A program made the position numbers and the translations under genes. A DNA stretch of 64,000 nucleotides. Source: Euphorbia lathyris (taxonomy: Eukaryota > Streptophyta > Magnoliopsida > Malpighiales > Euphorbiaceae). Below, piece by piece: positions 22,140 through 33,696 of the stretch. The stretch lies in the NCBI RefSeq assembly GCF_963576675.1, contig NC_088915.1, positions 2,175,001 to 2,239,000 on the forward strand, given 5' to 3'. The notes beneath the pieces were generated by a model. That model saw only the letters and a list, made by a program, of their open reading frames with translations. It was not told the DNA's origin and did not search any database. Each line of letters starts with the position of its first letter. The first letter of the stretch is position 1.

Positions 22140-24746
22140 TTAGTTTATACCCAAGCTGCTTCGAACACCAAGTGCTTCTCTAAGCTTCTCAAATTCATCA
22201 AGCTTTAACGGTTTTGTCATGATATCTGCAACTTGCTCATTCGTGCCACAATATTCCATTTTAATTGACCCATCATTTACAAGATTTCTTAAAAAATGAA
22301 ATCGTACATCAATATGTTTGCTTCTCCCATGAAGTATCAGATTATTTGCAAGTTTAATAGTAGAAGAATTGTCACAGAGAACCTTCACATAGTCAATTTT
22401 TGTACCTTTAATTTGTTTCAGAATTCTCTGCATCCAGACACATTGACACGCACATGAGGCAGCAGCTATATATTCTGCCTCTGTAGTTGACAGACTCACT
22501 ACAGGTTGCTTCTTGGACGCCCAAGCTACAACTCCTCCACTTAATACGAAAGCATATCCTGATGTACTCTTTCGATCATCTATATCACCAACATAATCAC
22601 TGTCCGTATATGCCATTAACTCAGTTGTGCAGCCTCGTTTGTAAACAATGCCAAAATCAGCAGTACTTTGAATATATCTCAAGATTCTCTTAGCTGCTAA
22701 CATATGTATCTCCATTGGTTTTGACATAAATCTGCTTATGAGACATACACTGTACATCAAATCTGGTCTCGTGACAGTCATATATAGCAAGCTTCCAACA
22801 ATCTGCTTGAATAAGGTTCCATTTACTTGAGTGCCTTCCTCCTCCTTTGATAGTTTGTTTCCTGGAACAATTGGATTTCTGGCTCCATTGCACCCTTTCA
22901 TCTCGAATTTTTCAAGCATTTCACTGGCATATTTCTTCTGGCTGATGAAAATGCCATTTACTCCTTGATCAGTCATCTCGAACTCATTCTTCATAGAGTT
23001 TTTGAAATTTTGTATCATAATCAAATCATTGCCTGTAAAAACAAGATCATCAACATAGAGACTTATAATTAGAATCTTGTTGTTCTCATGTTTTACAAAC
23101 AAGGTAGGATCACAGCAGCTTCTTTCGAACCCTTCTTTGACGAAGTATCCTTCAATTCTACTAAACCATGCCCTTGGAGCTTGTTTTAAGCCATAAAGAG
23201 CTTTGTTTAGTTTGTATACTTTGTTCTCCTCTCCCTTAACTTCATAGCCTTATGGCTGAGCGACGTAGACGTCTTCTTTGAGTTCTCCATGCAGAAATGC
23301 GCTTTTAACGTCTAGTTGAAACAGCTTCCAACCATTTTTCGCTGCTACTGCAATTACCATGCGAATAGTATCCCATCGTGCTACTGGTGCAAAGACCTCA
23401 TTGTAGTCAATTCCCTTTTCTTGAGCATACCCTTTTGCCACGAGGTGTGCTTTACATTTGTCAATCTTTCCATTTTCGTTCAGCTTGGTTCGATACACCC
23501 ACTTGACACCTATCACCTTCACTTCCAAAGGAGCCTTTACAAGTTCCCAAGTTTGATTTTTCTTTATTGCTTCGATTTCAAGATCCATTGCATCCCTCCA
23601 TTTCTTCAATTTTGCTGCTTGTTCATAGAAAATGGGATCAGCAGATATACATAGAGCAAAGTTTTGTACCTCATCTTCAAAGAATCCTTCTCCACTTGTG
23701 TAATCTTCTAAGTAGGCAGGAGCTCTTCGTTCTCTGATTGAGAAAGATGAATTAGAGCTATTGTTGGGGCTGGAATCCAGTGAGTTAGAGCTGGAACTTG
23801 CTGAATTTGGAACATCACTGTTGGAGCTTGAATTTTCTGCGTCATTGGAGGTGATGTCTTCATCTACATCTTCTGTATTTTCTTCATCTAAATCTGCTTC
23901 TTCTTCACTTTCATCTCCTTGATTGTGGGCTTCTTCATATTCTTCTCCCCAATCAAGTACATCAGTAGTCTCCTCTTTTGTTTTTGCCCAATCCCATCTT
24001 TCATCTTCTTCAAAGATGACATCTCTGCTGATGGTTACTTTCTTTGTGAAAGGATTAATCAGCTTATATCCTTTGGACTCCACACTGTAGCCGATTAGGA
24101 CTAATTTCTGACTTTTTGCATCTAACTTCAATCTCTTTGCATCAGGTACATGAACATTTCCAATGCAGCCAAAGACCCTGAAATATTCAATGTTAGGTTT
24201 CAAATCGCTCCAACATTCTTCTGGAGTTTTATTTTTCATAGAGGCAGTGGGACTCCGATTGAGAATGTGACATGTCCACTTCGCAGCATCTGGCCAAAGC
24301 ATTTTGGGCATTTGTTTTTCTTCAAGTAAGCATCTCACCATATTGAGGATTGTACGGTTTTTACGCTCCGCAACTCCGTTTTGTTGAGGCGTATACGCCG
24401 TAGTAAGCTGTCTTCTTATGCCTTGTGTTTTGCAAAATTCTGAAAATTCTTTGGAGTTGAATTCTCCTCCTCTATCTGTTCTTAAGCTGCACATTGATAG
24501 ACCACAATCTTTCTCCACCATTATTTTAAAATTTTTGAAAGTCACAAAAGTTTCACTCTTTTCGTTCAGAAAATAAACCCATAGCTTTCGACTAAAGTCA
24601 TCTATGAATGTTAATATGTACCTCTTTTGACTGTAGGAGGCAGGCGAAATAGGACCGCAAATGTCTGAGTGTATGAGCTGTAATTTCTTTGTGGCTCTCC
24701 AATTACTCTTCTTTGAAATGGCTACTCTATGTTGTTTTCCCATCAT
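22140..24746 (-). pseudogene. Copia 1 integrase, reverse transcriptase, RNase H
   Basis: Integrase: LIHSDICGPI, then RTDRGGEF and ERKNRTI give the D, D, E order. RT begins near NQTWELV and is cut by TAA at 23252-23250 (VAQP, stop, GYEVK); the same frame continues to 22140. The active site is YVDD (SLYVDDLVFTGND). RNase H has YTDSDYVGD, TEAEY and the SKHIDVRFHF end. Between TDQG and NGIFISQKKY the usual segment with FLGIEV is missing without frame loss, which alone should impair RT. Confidence 0.85.
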
Positions 24747-26149
24747 GCAACTTGTACATTTTTTTGTTGGGTTTTGATGTTTGGCAGCCCTCGAACCATC
24801 TCTTTGTTGTGCAGCAATGCTAGATTTTTATAGCTCAGATGCCCAAATCTTTGATGCCAAATTTCACTCGATTCTTCAATTTGTGCGTTGAAGCAAGAAG
24901 GTGATTTCATGAGAATGTTTGCAATAACTAAAAACATTTTGTTTGCTGTCATTTCGCTTTTCATTATAACACCATGGGTCGGATGATATAACTTGCACAC
25001 TCCATGTTTGATAAGAATGGTGATTCCTCGTTCTTGTAATTGACATATACTCAGCAGGTTATTACGCAATTCAGGTACATAAAAAACATCACTCATAATT
25101 TGGATTTGGCCTCCAACTTCGAGCTTGATACTCCCTTTCCCCATCACCATCAGCTTGGAATCATTCCCAAGTTTAACAGAATGCTTAAAAACTTCATCAA
25201 GTCGTGTGAACCACTCTTTGTTTCCTGACATGTGGTTCGAACATCCAGAATCAAGAAACCAGATCCCTTTCCTTTTGTCTTGCTTGAGATCAACTTGCGC
25301 CATTAACAACATCTCATCTTCATCATTAATCTCAGCATAGTGAGCCCGTTTCTCTGAATTTTGACATTCATGCTGAAAATGTCCCAAATTGTGACATTTA
25401 TAGCATTCAATAGCAGATTTGTCAAAGAATGATCTGCCTCTGCCTCTTCCTCGACCTCTAAACGTGCCTCTGCCTCGTCCACTTCGGTCTTCATGTGTAA
25501 CTTTCAATACTTGATCTTCTTCTACAGATCCTTTCATCCTTTGTTCGTGAATTAAAAGGCTGCTTTGGAGTTCATCCACAGTTAAAACATCAACATTATT
25601 TGATTCTTCAATTGAACATACCACGTAGTTGAATTTTGGAACTAAGGATCGAAGAATCTTTCCTGTGATATCAGCTTCTTTGAGACTTTCACCACATGAT
25701 TTCATCCTTTTGGCAATTGAGAGTGTTCTTCCAAAATAGGCATTGACACTTTCCCCTTCTTTCATCTTGAGAATTTCGAATTCAGTTTTTAGGGTTTGAA
25801 GTTGTGCTCTTTTAACCCTTGTTGACCCTTTAAATTTCTGCTTCATTGAGTCCCAAATCTGCTTGGATGTATCATCGTTCAGAATGGTTTCCATAATTTC
25901 TCTGTCAATGGCTTGATAGAGATAATTCTTCACCTTCTTGTCTTTCAATTGCTGTTCTGCAATAACTTTAGACTCTGCTTCTTCTGATGGCTCTCTTCCT
26001 GTTGGAATCTCTGTTATTCCGTCTTCTACTAGGCTCCAGAATTCCTTTGCTCGACAGAAATTCTCCATCAATTTTGCCCAATGTTCATAGAAGCCATCAA
26101 ATTTTGGGATAGCTGGTTACACAAAACCATTATTGTTGCTTTCTGCCAT
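24743..26149 (-). pseudogene. Copia 1 gag, protease and pre-integrase
   Basis: ATG at 26149 (MAESNNNGFV) meets TAA at codon 11 (26119-26117), where relatives usually have Gln; the frame is then open to 24743. Counted from 26071, the capsid-like region covers residues 1-180, followed by an Arg/Gly-rich stretch, a CCHC knuckle starting at C223 (CYKCHNLGHFQHEC), protease DSG at 274-276 (WFLDSGCSNHMSG), and a pre-integrase zinc region with WHQRFGHLS. The frame is lost in a run of seven A about 20 bp before its end; integrase continues in another frame. In related copia elements gag and pol are one frame, so this is read as a one-base loss. Confidence 0.85.
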
Positions 26150-26224
26150 CTCTTCACACTCTTCTCTCGTGTTTCTCTCACACTCTTCACTCTCAATCAG
26201 GCCTGTTCTGGCTCTGATACCAAA

Positions 26225-26528
26225 TGATAAATATTGAACATAATAGACAAATTGCAACGCAATGCAAAAAGTATTTGTTATTTAGAATGTAAACTGAGGA
26301 AGCTTTAAATAGCTTTACAGTGAACAGAAATCCAAAAACAGAAACTAACGTATCCCACATATACAGGAAACGTGATTACAGCAAAGACCAAATCAAACTC
26401 TAACTTATTCCTAGTTTCTAGGAACTTATTGTTAACAGCAAAGACTACTTCAAACAAGAAGACACGTTACTTAACACTTATTGTTATCCGCAAAGACTAC
26501 TTCAAACAAGAAGACACGTTACTTAACA
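26225..26528 (-). repeat. 5' LTR of copia 1 with 52-bp tandem duplication of its outer end
   Basis: 26225-26476 matches the other LTR. 26477-26528 repeats the outer 52 bp with small changes (TTATCCGC in place of TTAACAGC). The target duplication lies outside the extra piece. Confidence 0.9.
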
Positions 26529-26689
26529 TATACATGATCAAACGAGTGAAATTCAGCGAATTCTCGCCATCCATTTTGTAGTCAAAACCCGCCCTCACTT
26601 TCTGCAATATCAACTTTCCATTTTTGACCAGAAGGTGCCTTCAAGATTACTGGACTCTAAAGATAGCCTCCAATTGGAGCTTTGCTAGA

Positions 26690-27175
26690 TTAGAAACTTC
26701 AGAAACTTCATAAGGCAAAAGAACAAATTCCCTAAAGCATTATATGTATAAACTCAAATTGGAGCTTTGCTAGATTAGAAAACAAACTAAAAATAAGTGC
26801 ATCAAATTAACATATATACAAATAATGAGAATGAATATACATACACTTCCAGGAAGAGCACAGGCAGAGCAACGACTTTTCTCCAAGTGAAAGCTATTGT
26901 TCAATTGATGAATGAGATAGAGAATTGGTTCATTCTTTTTAAGTAAATGTTGAATATCAATATGATTGACAAAGATATTGAATAAAAGAGACTTTCTTGA
27001 CTAAAGAAGACAATGTTGGTGAAGAGCTGTTGTGGTTACAGATATATGAGATTTGAGAAGCTAGAGTTTCTCTCCATGAATCATTTTGTTTATATATGAG
27101 ATTTGGGAGGGTATTTTTGTAATTAACTTTTACCAACTATGGTTTCTTTACATGAACCATTTGTTTATAGGTTTA
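26690..27175 (-). promoter_or_regulatory. Upstream region of the B3 pseudogene, duplicated at 42040-42560
   Basis: Shares long stretches with 42040-42560, for example CATTATATGTATAAACT, GTGAAAGCTATTGTT and TTTGTTTATATATGAGATTT. It contains a leader-like exon whose donor GTATGTATAT lies near 26860. It probably holds the promoter and 5' leader of a B3 gene duplicated with its upstream DNA. Confidence 0.5.
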
Positions 27176-27311
27176 ATTAAATTTTATTGATGATTGGTAA
27201 CTACAAAACCATATTATTTGAATTCTAATATTTGAGGTATAAACAGTGGCTGGTGAATCATCCATAGTATTTAAGGTCCTACAACAAGTTCGGAGGCTTA
27301 TAAGCAATTGG

Positions 27312-27568
27312 GATGATATATCAAAATGACCTTAAAGTTTATGGAGAAATACCAATTTAGCTTTAATGTGCAAAATAACATCATTTTACCTTTACGTTTG
27401 TGGAATAGTACCAATTTAGCCATTGGTAACGAAATTTGGGGTAATTGGTACCATTTCACAAAAATTGAGGTGTCAAGTTGCATTATTCAGGCTTAAATTG
27501 GTACATTTCATAAATATTCAAGGTAAAATGATACTTTTCTAAAACTTTGAGACATTTTGTATCTTATC
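27312..27568. mobile_element. MITE-like element with inverted ends
   Basis: The left end GGGATGATATATCAAAATG pairs with GGATAAGATACAAAATG (reverse complement of the right end). Internal GGTACCATTT and CCAATTTAG motifs repeat. Only its right part is found in the copy at 47520-47775. No clean target duplication. Confidence 0.5.
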
Positions 27569-27650
27569 CATATATCCACGTAGTACAATAACTCATTTTG
27601 ACTGTAATCAATCCAAATTGTTCCGTATAACATTTTGAATATAGTTTTTG

Positions 27651-28180
27651 GGGTTAAGCTCCAAAAATACCGATAACATTTTCGGTTAGGAGCAATTTTA
27701 CCCATAACGTCTAAAATTGTGGAATTTTACCCCTAACGTCGATAGCAATTTTACTCATAAAGTTGATAATTTGGGTCGAGATTTTTGACACTATTATAAA
27801 ACACAGATATTTTTTTCTTTATTCTGCAACAATTGGAGATTAATATTATAAAAAAGGATTTCAAGTTTTTTATAATTTAATAGTAGAATTGGAGATTAAT
27901 ATTATAAATTTGGTGAATTTTTTGAATTTTTTGTCTAATTTGTACAAAAAACTATACTTTTTTATATTTTTTTTCACATCCCAACATATGTTTGTGATTT
28001 GACGCAAAAATCCATGACCTAGACCGTTTGATAAATTATTTATGAAATTGACCAAATTTATCAACGTTATCAGTAAAATTGCTCTTGGTTTCCAACGTTA
28101 GGATAAAATTGCACCATTTTAGACCTTGGGGTAAAATTGCTTATGACCCAAAACGTTAGAATATTTTTACACCTTAATTG
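27651..28180. mobile_element. Mutator-like MITE upstream of F-box copy 1
   Basis: Flanked by TAGTTTTTG on both sides (27642-27650, 28181-28189). Termini are GGGTTAAGCTCC and CAATTAAGGTG followed by similar AAAAATA runs. Many GCAATTTTACCC-type subterminal motifs in both orientations. Confidence 0.75.
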
Positions 28181-28248
28181 TAGTTTTTGTAATTCTCTTT
28201 TAACCCTAATTGTTCACACTCATTTTCTGATTAGAGTGAGCGGCGGCA

Positions 28249-28530
28249 ATGGCACAACTCTCAAGCGAGTTGATCATCGAAATACTTATGTGGTTGCCCG
28301 TGAAGTCCCTCCTGTGTTTCAGATGTGTTTCAAAATCTTTATGCCCTGTCATTGATAGCCCTGATTTTATCAGTTCTCATCTAAGCAAGTCTTCTCAAAA
28401 CTTAAATCTCCGCAAACTTCATGTTTGTGATTTTATCAGACCAATTGAGTAACAAATTTCATGTTTGTGATGTGAATGTCGAGCTTCAAGAAGATATTAT
28501 AGGCATAGAAAAACAAGTCTCATCCTATTT
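28249..28530 (+). pseudogene. F-box gene, copy 1, truncated
   Basis: ATG at 28249 opens an F-box (SELIIEILMWLPVKSLLCFR, then CVSKSLCPVIDSPDF). Compared with the copy at 48474, a roughly 10-bp insertion after NLRKL shifts the frame, and similarity stops at about 28528 in the middle of the linker; the FBA domain is gone. F-box proteins are the substrate-receptor subunits of SCF ubiquitin ligases. This copy can give at most a 67-residue F-box peptide. Confidence 0.8.
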
Positions 28531-28934
28531 ACAGATTAAGAGTTTCTGAATTTTCTGAATTTATCTGAATTTTCTGCAACAGAGAACCTCTTGTCCAATT
28601 TACAGATTAAGAGTTTCTTTACTTGTATTGCTCAAATAATACTAAGGAAAATTAAGGTAAAAAACTGAAAAAATGAAAAAAGAAGCTTTCTTAAAGGTGT
28701 AATCGGAGGCCGAAATGAATGAATTTAGCAAAAAATGGCAATGTCATTGGGCAACAGTGATTCTTGCTGGATGGCCCTTACTACCCAAAATAGGCTTAGA
28801 AAAAGCAAAAAAAGGAACCTCAAAAAGACTAAAAAATTTGAAAACTACCATTAATCATCAAAATTTATCAAATTGTTCTCAGAACTTGTAATCTAATTCT
28901 CCTACCGCATCCTGTACGGACTATTTTGTGGGCT
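28531..28934. other. Spacer after the truncated F-box copy
   Basis: Contains a short local repeat (CAGATTAAGAGTTTCT twice, about 28544 and 28604). No gene. Confidence 0.5.
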
Positions 28935-29454
28935 GTTAAGATTGACGATGATCATAGAAGAATGGAAATCAACATTAAGTTACATTAGCATATGAGGTGT
29001 TAGATGAAAGTTTTATGACCAACATTGATAAGCATATCAGAATCAATATCTTAGAAAGTATGGTCAATAGTCAAGGGTAAAGTAGAATTTTGATCATTTT
29101 TAGGAGAAAGAAAAGATCAATAAATAATTATTCTGTTTTTAAATCATTTCATTTTGTACAGATCAAATGTTCTTTTCGAGTATCAAAGGAAAGTATAGAA
29201 GTTGTTAAAGTTTGTCCTTGCTAAATTTGATCTGTACAGAATGAAATGATTTAAAATTTGATAATTATTTATTGATCTTTCTCTTAAAACTGATCAAAAT
29301 TCTACTTTACCCTGGACTATTGACCATTTTTTTCTAAGATATTGATTCTGGTATGCTTATCAATGTTGGTTATAAAACTTTCATCTAATACCTCATATGC
29401 TAATACAAATTTGATGTTGATTTTCATTCTTATATGACCATAATCAATCTCAAC
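28935..29454. repeat. Long inverted repeat with coding-like arms
   Basis: Arms 28935-29168 and 29225-29454 are complementary at most positions with small indels, around a 56-bp loop. The minus strand of the right arm is open (EDVEIDYGHIRMKINIK, LAYEVLDESFI, RINILEKN) and the left arm gives a similar peptide on the plus strand. This suggests both arms derive from an exon of an unknown gene. A transcript would form a roughly 230-bp duplex. Confidence 0.85.
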
Positions 29455-31102
29455 ATCCTCCATTTTTCCGATTAGGCTCAATGAATATCCTTCCTTTATT
29501 GGATTTTTAACTCTAATCATACCCTGGACTTCTAGGCACCTTCAATACCATGACTTGACATGCCCTATCTTTCCATGTTCCTCCATCTCTTTGCTCCCTA
29601 AAACATAAAATGCACAAGCTTCATAATGAGTAATCAAGTACTCAAGCACCAGTTGTACTAGCATGACAAAAAAGAGAGATAAAATAGTATGAGTAAACTA
29701 ACTAAAAAAAGGATGCTAACCCTACAAAAATTTTAAAAAAATTAGCACTAGGAAATATTATCTTACTAATTAAAATTTTGTTTCTAAATGTCATAGTACA
29801 AACTTTGCTTTAGCTCTCTTGTTTCTGTTTGGGAAAACTTAATTTTGATAGACGTGCACATTATATTTTTGGATACTTTTAGCTCCACCCAGGAAACTTT
29901 ATAAAATTTTGAACTTTTTTACTCATAACAATAACAATTTAATAAGTCATCTCAAAATGATGGAAATTTTTGATAAATCAAGTTTTTATGATATAACAAA
30001 CACATATCAATGTAAAGTCACTTAATCTGAGGTTTTTTACACTTAACTTTTCTAATTATAGAATTTTAACAAACTATCAGACACGAAAAAAAATGATTGT
30101 TATGTATCGTGTGTGAGTCTAAATATAGGAAAATGGCATATAACAGTGACTTTGTTAATACAAAACTTCACTTAAGTGAAAACAACACCTAATGTTTAGT
30201 AACCATTGGTGCATTTAACCCCTCAATTAACTTAATTACAATGAATATTCTCACTAAAATGGGATATGCCTTATGAAATTCGTAACCCAATGACACATGG
30301 AAGATTGTTGTTGAAATATATTTTTAATCATGGTATTACGCCATATTATTAAATATGGGACCACACCATATATTACAATATTTCCAAATACACCATGCTG
30401 TTAAAAATTTATATATGCTACACAGATGTGTTCAATATCAAATTTGGATTTTATTACCTTGACATCATTGTTCGAATTCAAATGATGTGAGTTTTTCTTC
30501 AAGTTTCTCAGATTTTTTAGTTATTTTACTAAATTTTTTTTGTCAGACCTTTGTTTGTAAGGGAGTGATTCACAACGAATCCCACCACAATTGTAGCTAG
30601 AATTTGGCACATCTTTTTTTTTAAAGGAGAGAAAAAGCCAAAGAGAAAGAGAGTTTTTCACCTCAAGCTTAACTCACAAGAATGTGAAGCTAAACAGAAT
30701 AGGTAAGGTTAATTTATAGAGGTTCTTTTATTTTTCTATATTAGAAAATTATTATTTACTTATTTATTTAATCTTACTGTTGGGAATAAAGAAGGAAAGG
30801 AGCCTTCATCAAATTATACCCAAACCACTATATCGAAAATAAGAGTTAATCAAGGAAATTAAGGACTGATTTCTAATTCCAATTCAATGTTTTAACTCAA
30901 GAGTAATTTGACAGATTAGGTAATGAAATACTAAATTATAGCCTAGCTTATGGATAGTATTTTTCTCCTATTATTTTTATAATAAATCTCTTAAAAATTA
31001 TTATTTTAAGCATTTTTATTTTCATTTGGGAAGAATTATTATGAAAAGAAAATTCTTTTTTTAATGAAAAAAATCAAAAGATAATTAAGTGAGAGAAAGG
31101 AG
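29455..31102. other. Intergenic AT-rich DNA
   Basis: The open minus-strand frame of the hairpin arm continues to about 29520. Beyond that I see no gene or structured repeat. Confidence 0.5.
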
Positions 31103-31112
31103 ATATAAGTTA

Positions 31113-31637
31113 GGATAAATTACACCCATGGCCATTGAACTTTACCCATTTTCACATTATGGCCATTGAACTTCATTTCTTTCTTGTATGGCCACTGAAC
31201 TTTACACTCTTTAATACCGATGGCCACTCAATTTTAACTAATTTCTTAAAATGACCGTTAATGATCGTTAACGACCTCAAAATGAAAATATTCAAGAATT
31301 AAAGTTGTTCAGAACGACATTTACCATAAAACCACATTTTTTATTTTCAAAAATCACATTTTTTGGAGCTTTCTCTCTCTAAAAATTCACTTTCTCTCTC
31401 CTAACCAAACAACACCCAAATGACCTCAAAACGAAAATTTTCAAGAATTAAAGTTCCTTAGAATATCATTAACGCTTTGGATTTTTTATTTTTAGCCGTC
31501 ATGAGTCGTTTTGAAACGTTAAGTGGCCACCGGTGTTAAAAAATGTAAAGTCCAATGGCCATACCGGGAAGAAATGAAGTTCAATGGCTATAATGTGAAA
31601 ATGGGTAAAGTTCAGTGGACATGGGTGCAATTTACCC
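31113..31637. mobile_element. Mutator-like MITE, 525 bp
   Basis: Terminal repeats GGATAAATTACACCC and GGGTAAATTGCACCC (reverse complement of the right end). An exact 10-bp duplication ATATAAGTTA flanks it (31103-31112 and 31638-31647). Long subterminal inverted repeats carry TGGCCATTGAACTT-type motifs in both orientations. Confidence 0.85.
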
Positions 31638-31939
31638 ATATAAGTTAGAATTTAGATTTCTCTTGGGAATTAAGGATCACTTTAGTTTTAAGTTGGCTAA
31701 TATGATCAATTGAGTCCAAAATTAAATTTACTTATCAACTTAACCATTTAACTTGACTGAGTATTTAACTTCCACATTAGAACTTCTAAACATGGTTATC
31801 GAAAAATTGAAATAGCTTACTGTATTTTTCCAGGTTGTTTATAAATGTATTAGTAACCAAATAAACATTTTAGTCATTTTGACAAAAAAAATCCAGATTA
31901 CTCCGAGGTGAAAGACTTAATTGTTGATATTTTAGCAAC

Positions 31940-32659
31940 CCCAGCTTCTAAAATTTTGTGGCTTCAATCATTACTTCCACAAATTGGCTTTCAATCATCT
32001 CAATCACTAGTTTTGTGGTGTGATAACTTGGGAGCAATTTATCTTATCGCCAACCCAATTTTTCATCATTGATCAAAACACCTCTAAATTGATTTGGACT
32101 TTGTTTCCGATAAGGTTGCACACACAGAATTAAAAGTTTCTTAAATTTCCACTATCGATCATATAGTTGTCATTTTCGGCAAATTATTAGAAGCCCTGGG
32201 TTCTCTATGTCAAATGGAGGACCTTCCATACATATTTTGACACGTGTAACATGGACCCACGTATATTGGAAGAGGCCCCACTATTTTAATTATTATTTGG
32301 GATCACAATACATGTGTCCAAATGTGAATTGGGGTCCTCCAAGTGACATGAAAGATCCGGTGTTTAATATAAGAACTCGTCATTTTCACTAAGCCACTAC
32401 CAAAGACTTGAGGGGGACTGATAAGGGTTTACCAAGTCAAGCCTTAGCGCACCAAATTTGTGGAGATTTTAGTAAATAAATAATTAACTAAATATCATGT
32501 GTATTCTATATTTGAAATAGTCTAGATTTATTTGAAATTTAAATTAGTCTGTTATAACTAATCATATGTATTCTCCTTTAAAGGCTTGATGCTTCTCTAA
32601 TGAAAATTACATTGAGATGTGAACTTTACAAGTATGACCTATCATTTCCTCTTTCATCA
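31940..32659 (+). mobile_element. Copia 3' relic: RNase H end, polypurine tract and 3' LTR
   Basis: 31940-32200 reads ASKILWLQSLLPQIGF, LVLWCDNLGAIYL, ANPIFHH, stop, SKHL, the C-terminal part of copia RNase H, with at least two stops. It resembles the RNase H of the copia element at 53.7 kb. TTGAGGGGGAC at 32408-32418 is the polypurine tract and is followed by an LTR-like 241 bp (32419-32659, TGATAAGG..TCATCA). Confidence 0.7.
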
Positions 32660-33696
32660 ATTTTTACAGTAAGATTTCAATGTTAAAAATTATGTTTATA
32701 AATAATAATTAAACTCTGTCTAAATTAATATTAATCACATATATAAATAATAATTTAATAAATTAAAATCATTCAAAATTGCAAAAAATAGCACATATTA
32801 TCAGGGTTTTTTTTTTCAGTCACGGCTTTTCAATAGCATTAGGATAATGAGAGGCCCGAAAATTTAATTTATTTCACAATATATGTCTTAACAATAAGAG
32901 TAAAGTAAAAAAAAATAACAGACTTATAGGGGTATCGTTCCCCAAATGGCTCCCTTCTGAAATAAATATATAGCCACAAATCAACGTCTCCAAGTTTTTA
33001 AATATTGAGACTGCAATTTTTGAAATGGCCAAGCCACATCTTTTGCATTTGACTTTAACAATAATATAGTTGCTAAATGTTTTCTCAAAAGTTACATCTT
33101 TATTTTGTTTATCTTGGTTCAGACAAAAATTACATAAATCCTAATTTATAAAAAAATTAGAATATAAAGACTAGCATCGTAGGGCTCTAAAATAATATGT
33201 ATTATGAAATTACTCATGTTACTTTTTCTGAAATTACAACATTACCTAAATATTTTATTACAATGTGCATGGATAAATAGTCAATCTAGCTTTTCCTTTT
33301 CTACTGACTTGTTTACATTAAGAGACTAACAAATGGAGCAATCAGTTGAGATAGATTTTAGGAATTATTTTAAAGTGCTTTAGGATGTTTGGAAGTTAGT
33401 TTAGAAATACTAGAAGTAAATAAGTTGCTTAAAGCCATGAACAAAGACAATGAAAAAACAAAATAAGCCTTCTACTAGTGTTCTGACTTATTATCTTAAT
33501 CTGAAATTCTGATTCTTACATATTGAAGTTATGTATTCTTCCTCCAAATCTAATTTTGATATGGTGTATATAGGTTCTTCACCTTAACAAAATTCTTCAA
33601 ATGGAAACAATTCTGATGACAAAACAGACTGCTTCAAATATAAGGAATTTATACCTTTACTTATAGATAATACATATAATAGGGTTTCTACTTCAT
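32660..33696. other. Intergenic AT-rich DNA
   Basis: No gene or repeat structure recognised. Confidence 0.5.

Larger units (their letters stand above)
21853..26528 (-). mobile_element. Ty1/copia retrotransposon 1, recent insertion
   Basis: 3' LTR 21853-22104 (252 bp) and 5' LTR 26225-26528; target duplication TATAC at 21848-21852 and 26529-26533. Over the 252 bp they share, the LTRs differ at one position, so the insertion is young. The 5' LTR carries an extra 52 bp (26477-26528) that repeats its own outer end. The primer-binding site, complementary to initiator tRNA-Met (TGGTATCAGAGCC), is at 26222-26210. The polypurine tract is at 22120-22105 (AGGGGAGAG). Gag and pol are present but carry two stops, one frameshift and an in-frame gap in RT, so it could move only with help from other copies. 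Confidence 0.95.
21718..26656 (-). pseudogene. REM-type B3 gene interrupted by the copia element
   Basis: Right of the transposon, an exon starts at 26656 after acceptor CTATCTTTAG and reads SPVILKAPSGQKWKVDIAES, EGGF, stop, LQNGWREFAEFHSFDH, which is the second half of a B3 DNA-binding domain. The stop is TGA where B3 proteins have Trp. The copia element sits just after the DH codons; its 5-bp target TATAC is in the gene. Left of it, 21820-21718 reads NVDQQQFQELDIVAV then ESEIDISDEILPTSANLDE and TAA, an acidic segment of the sort that links B3 domains. The upstream part (26690-27175) matches the upstream part of the copy at 42040-42560. B3/REM proteins are nuclear DNA-binding factors. This copy was probably dead or dying before the insertion. 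Confidence 0.7.

Noticed and set aside
24743..24770. Programmed frameshift between copia gag and integrase
   Set aside because: Related copia elements use one continuous frame, and this one has other stops. Loss of one A in a run of A is simpler.
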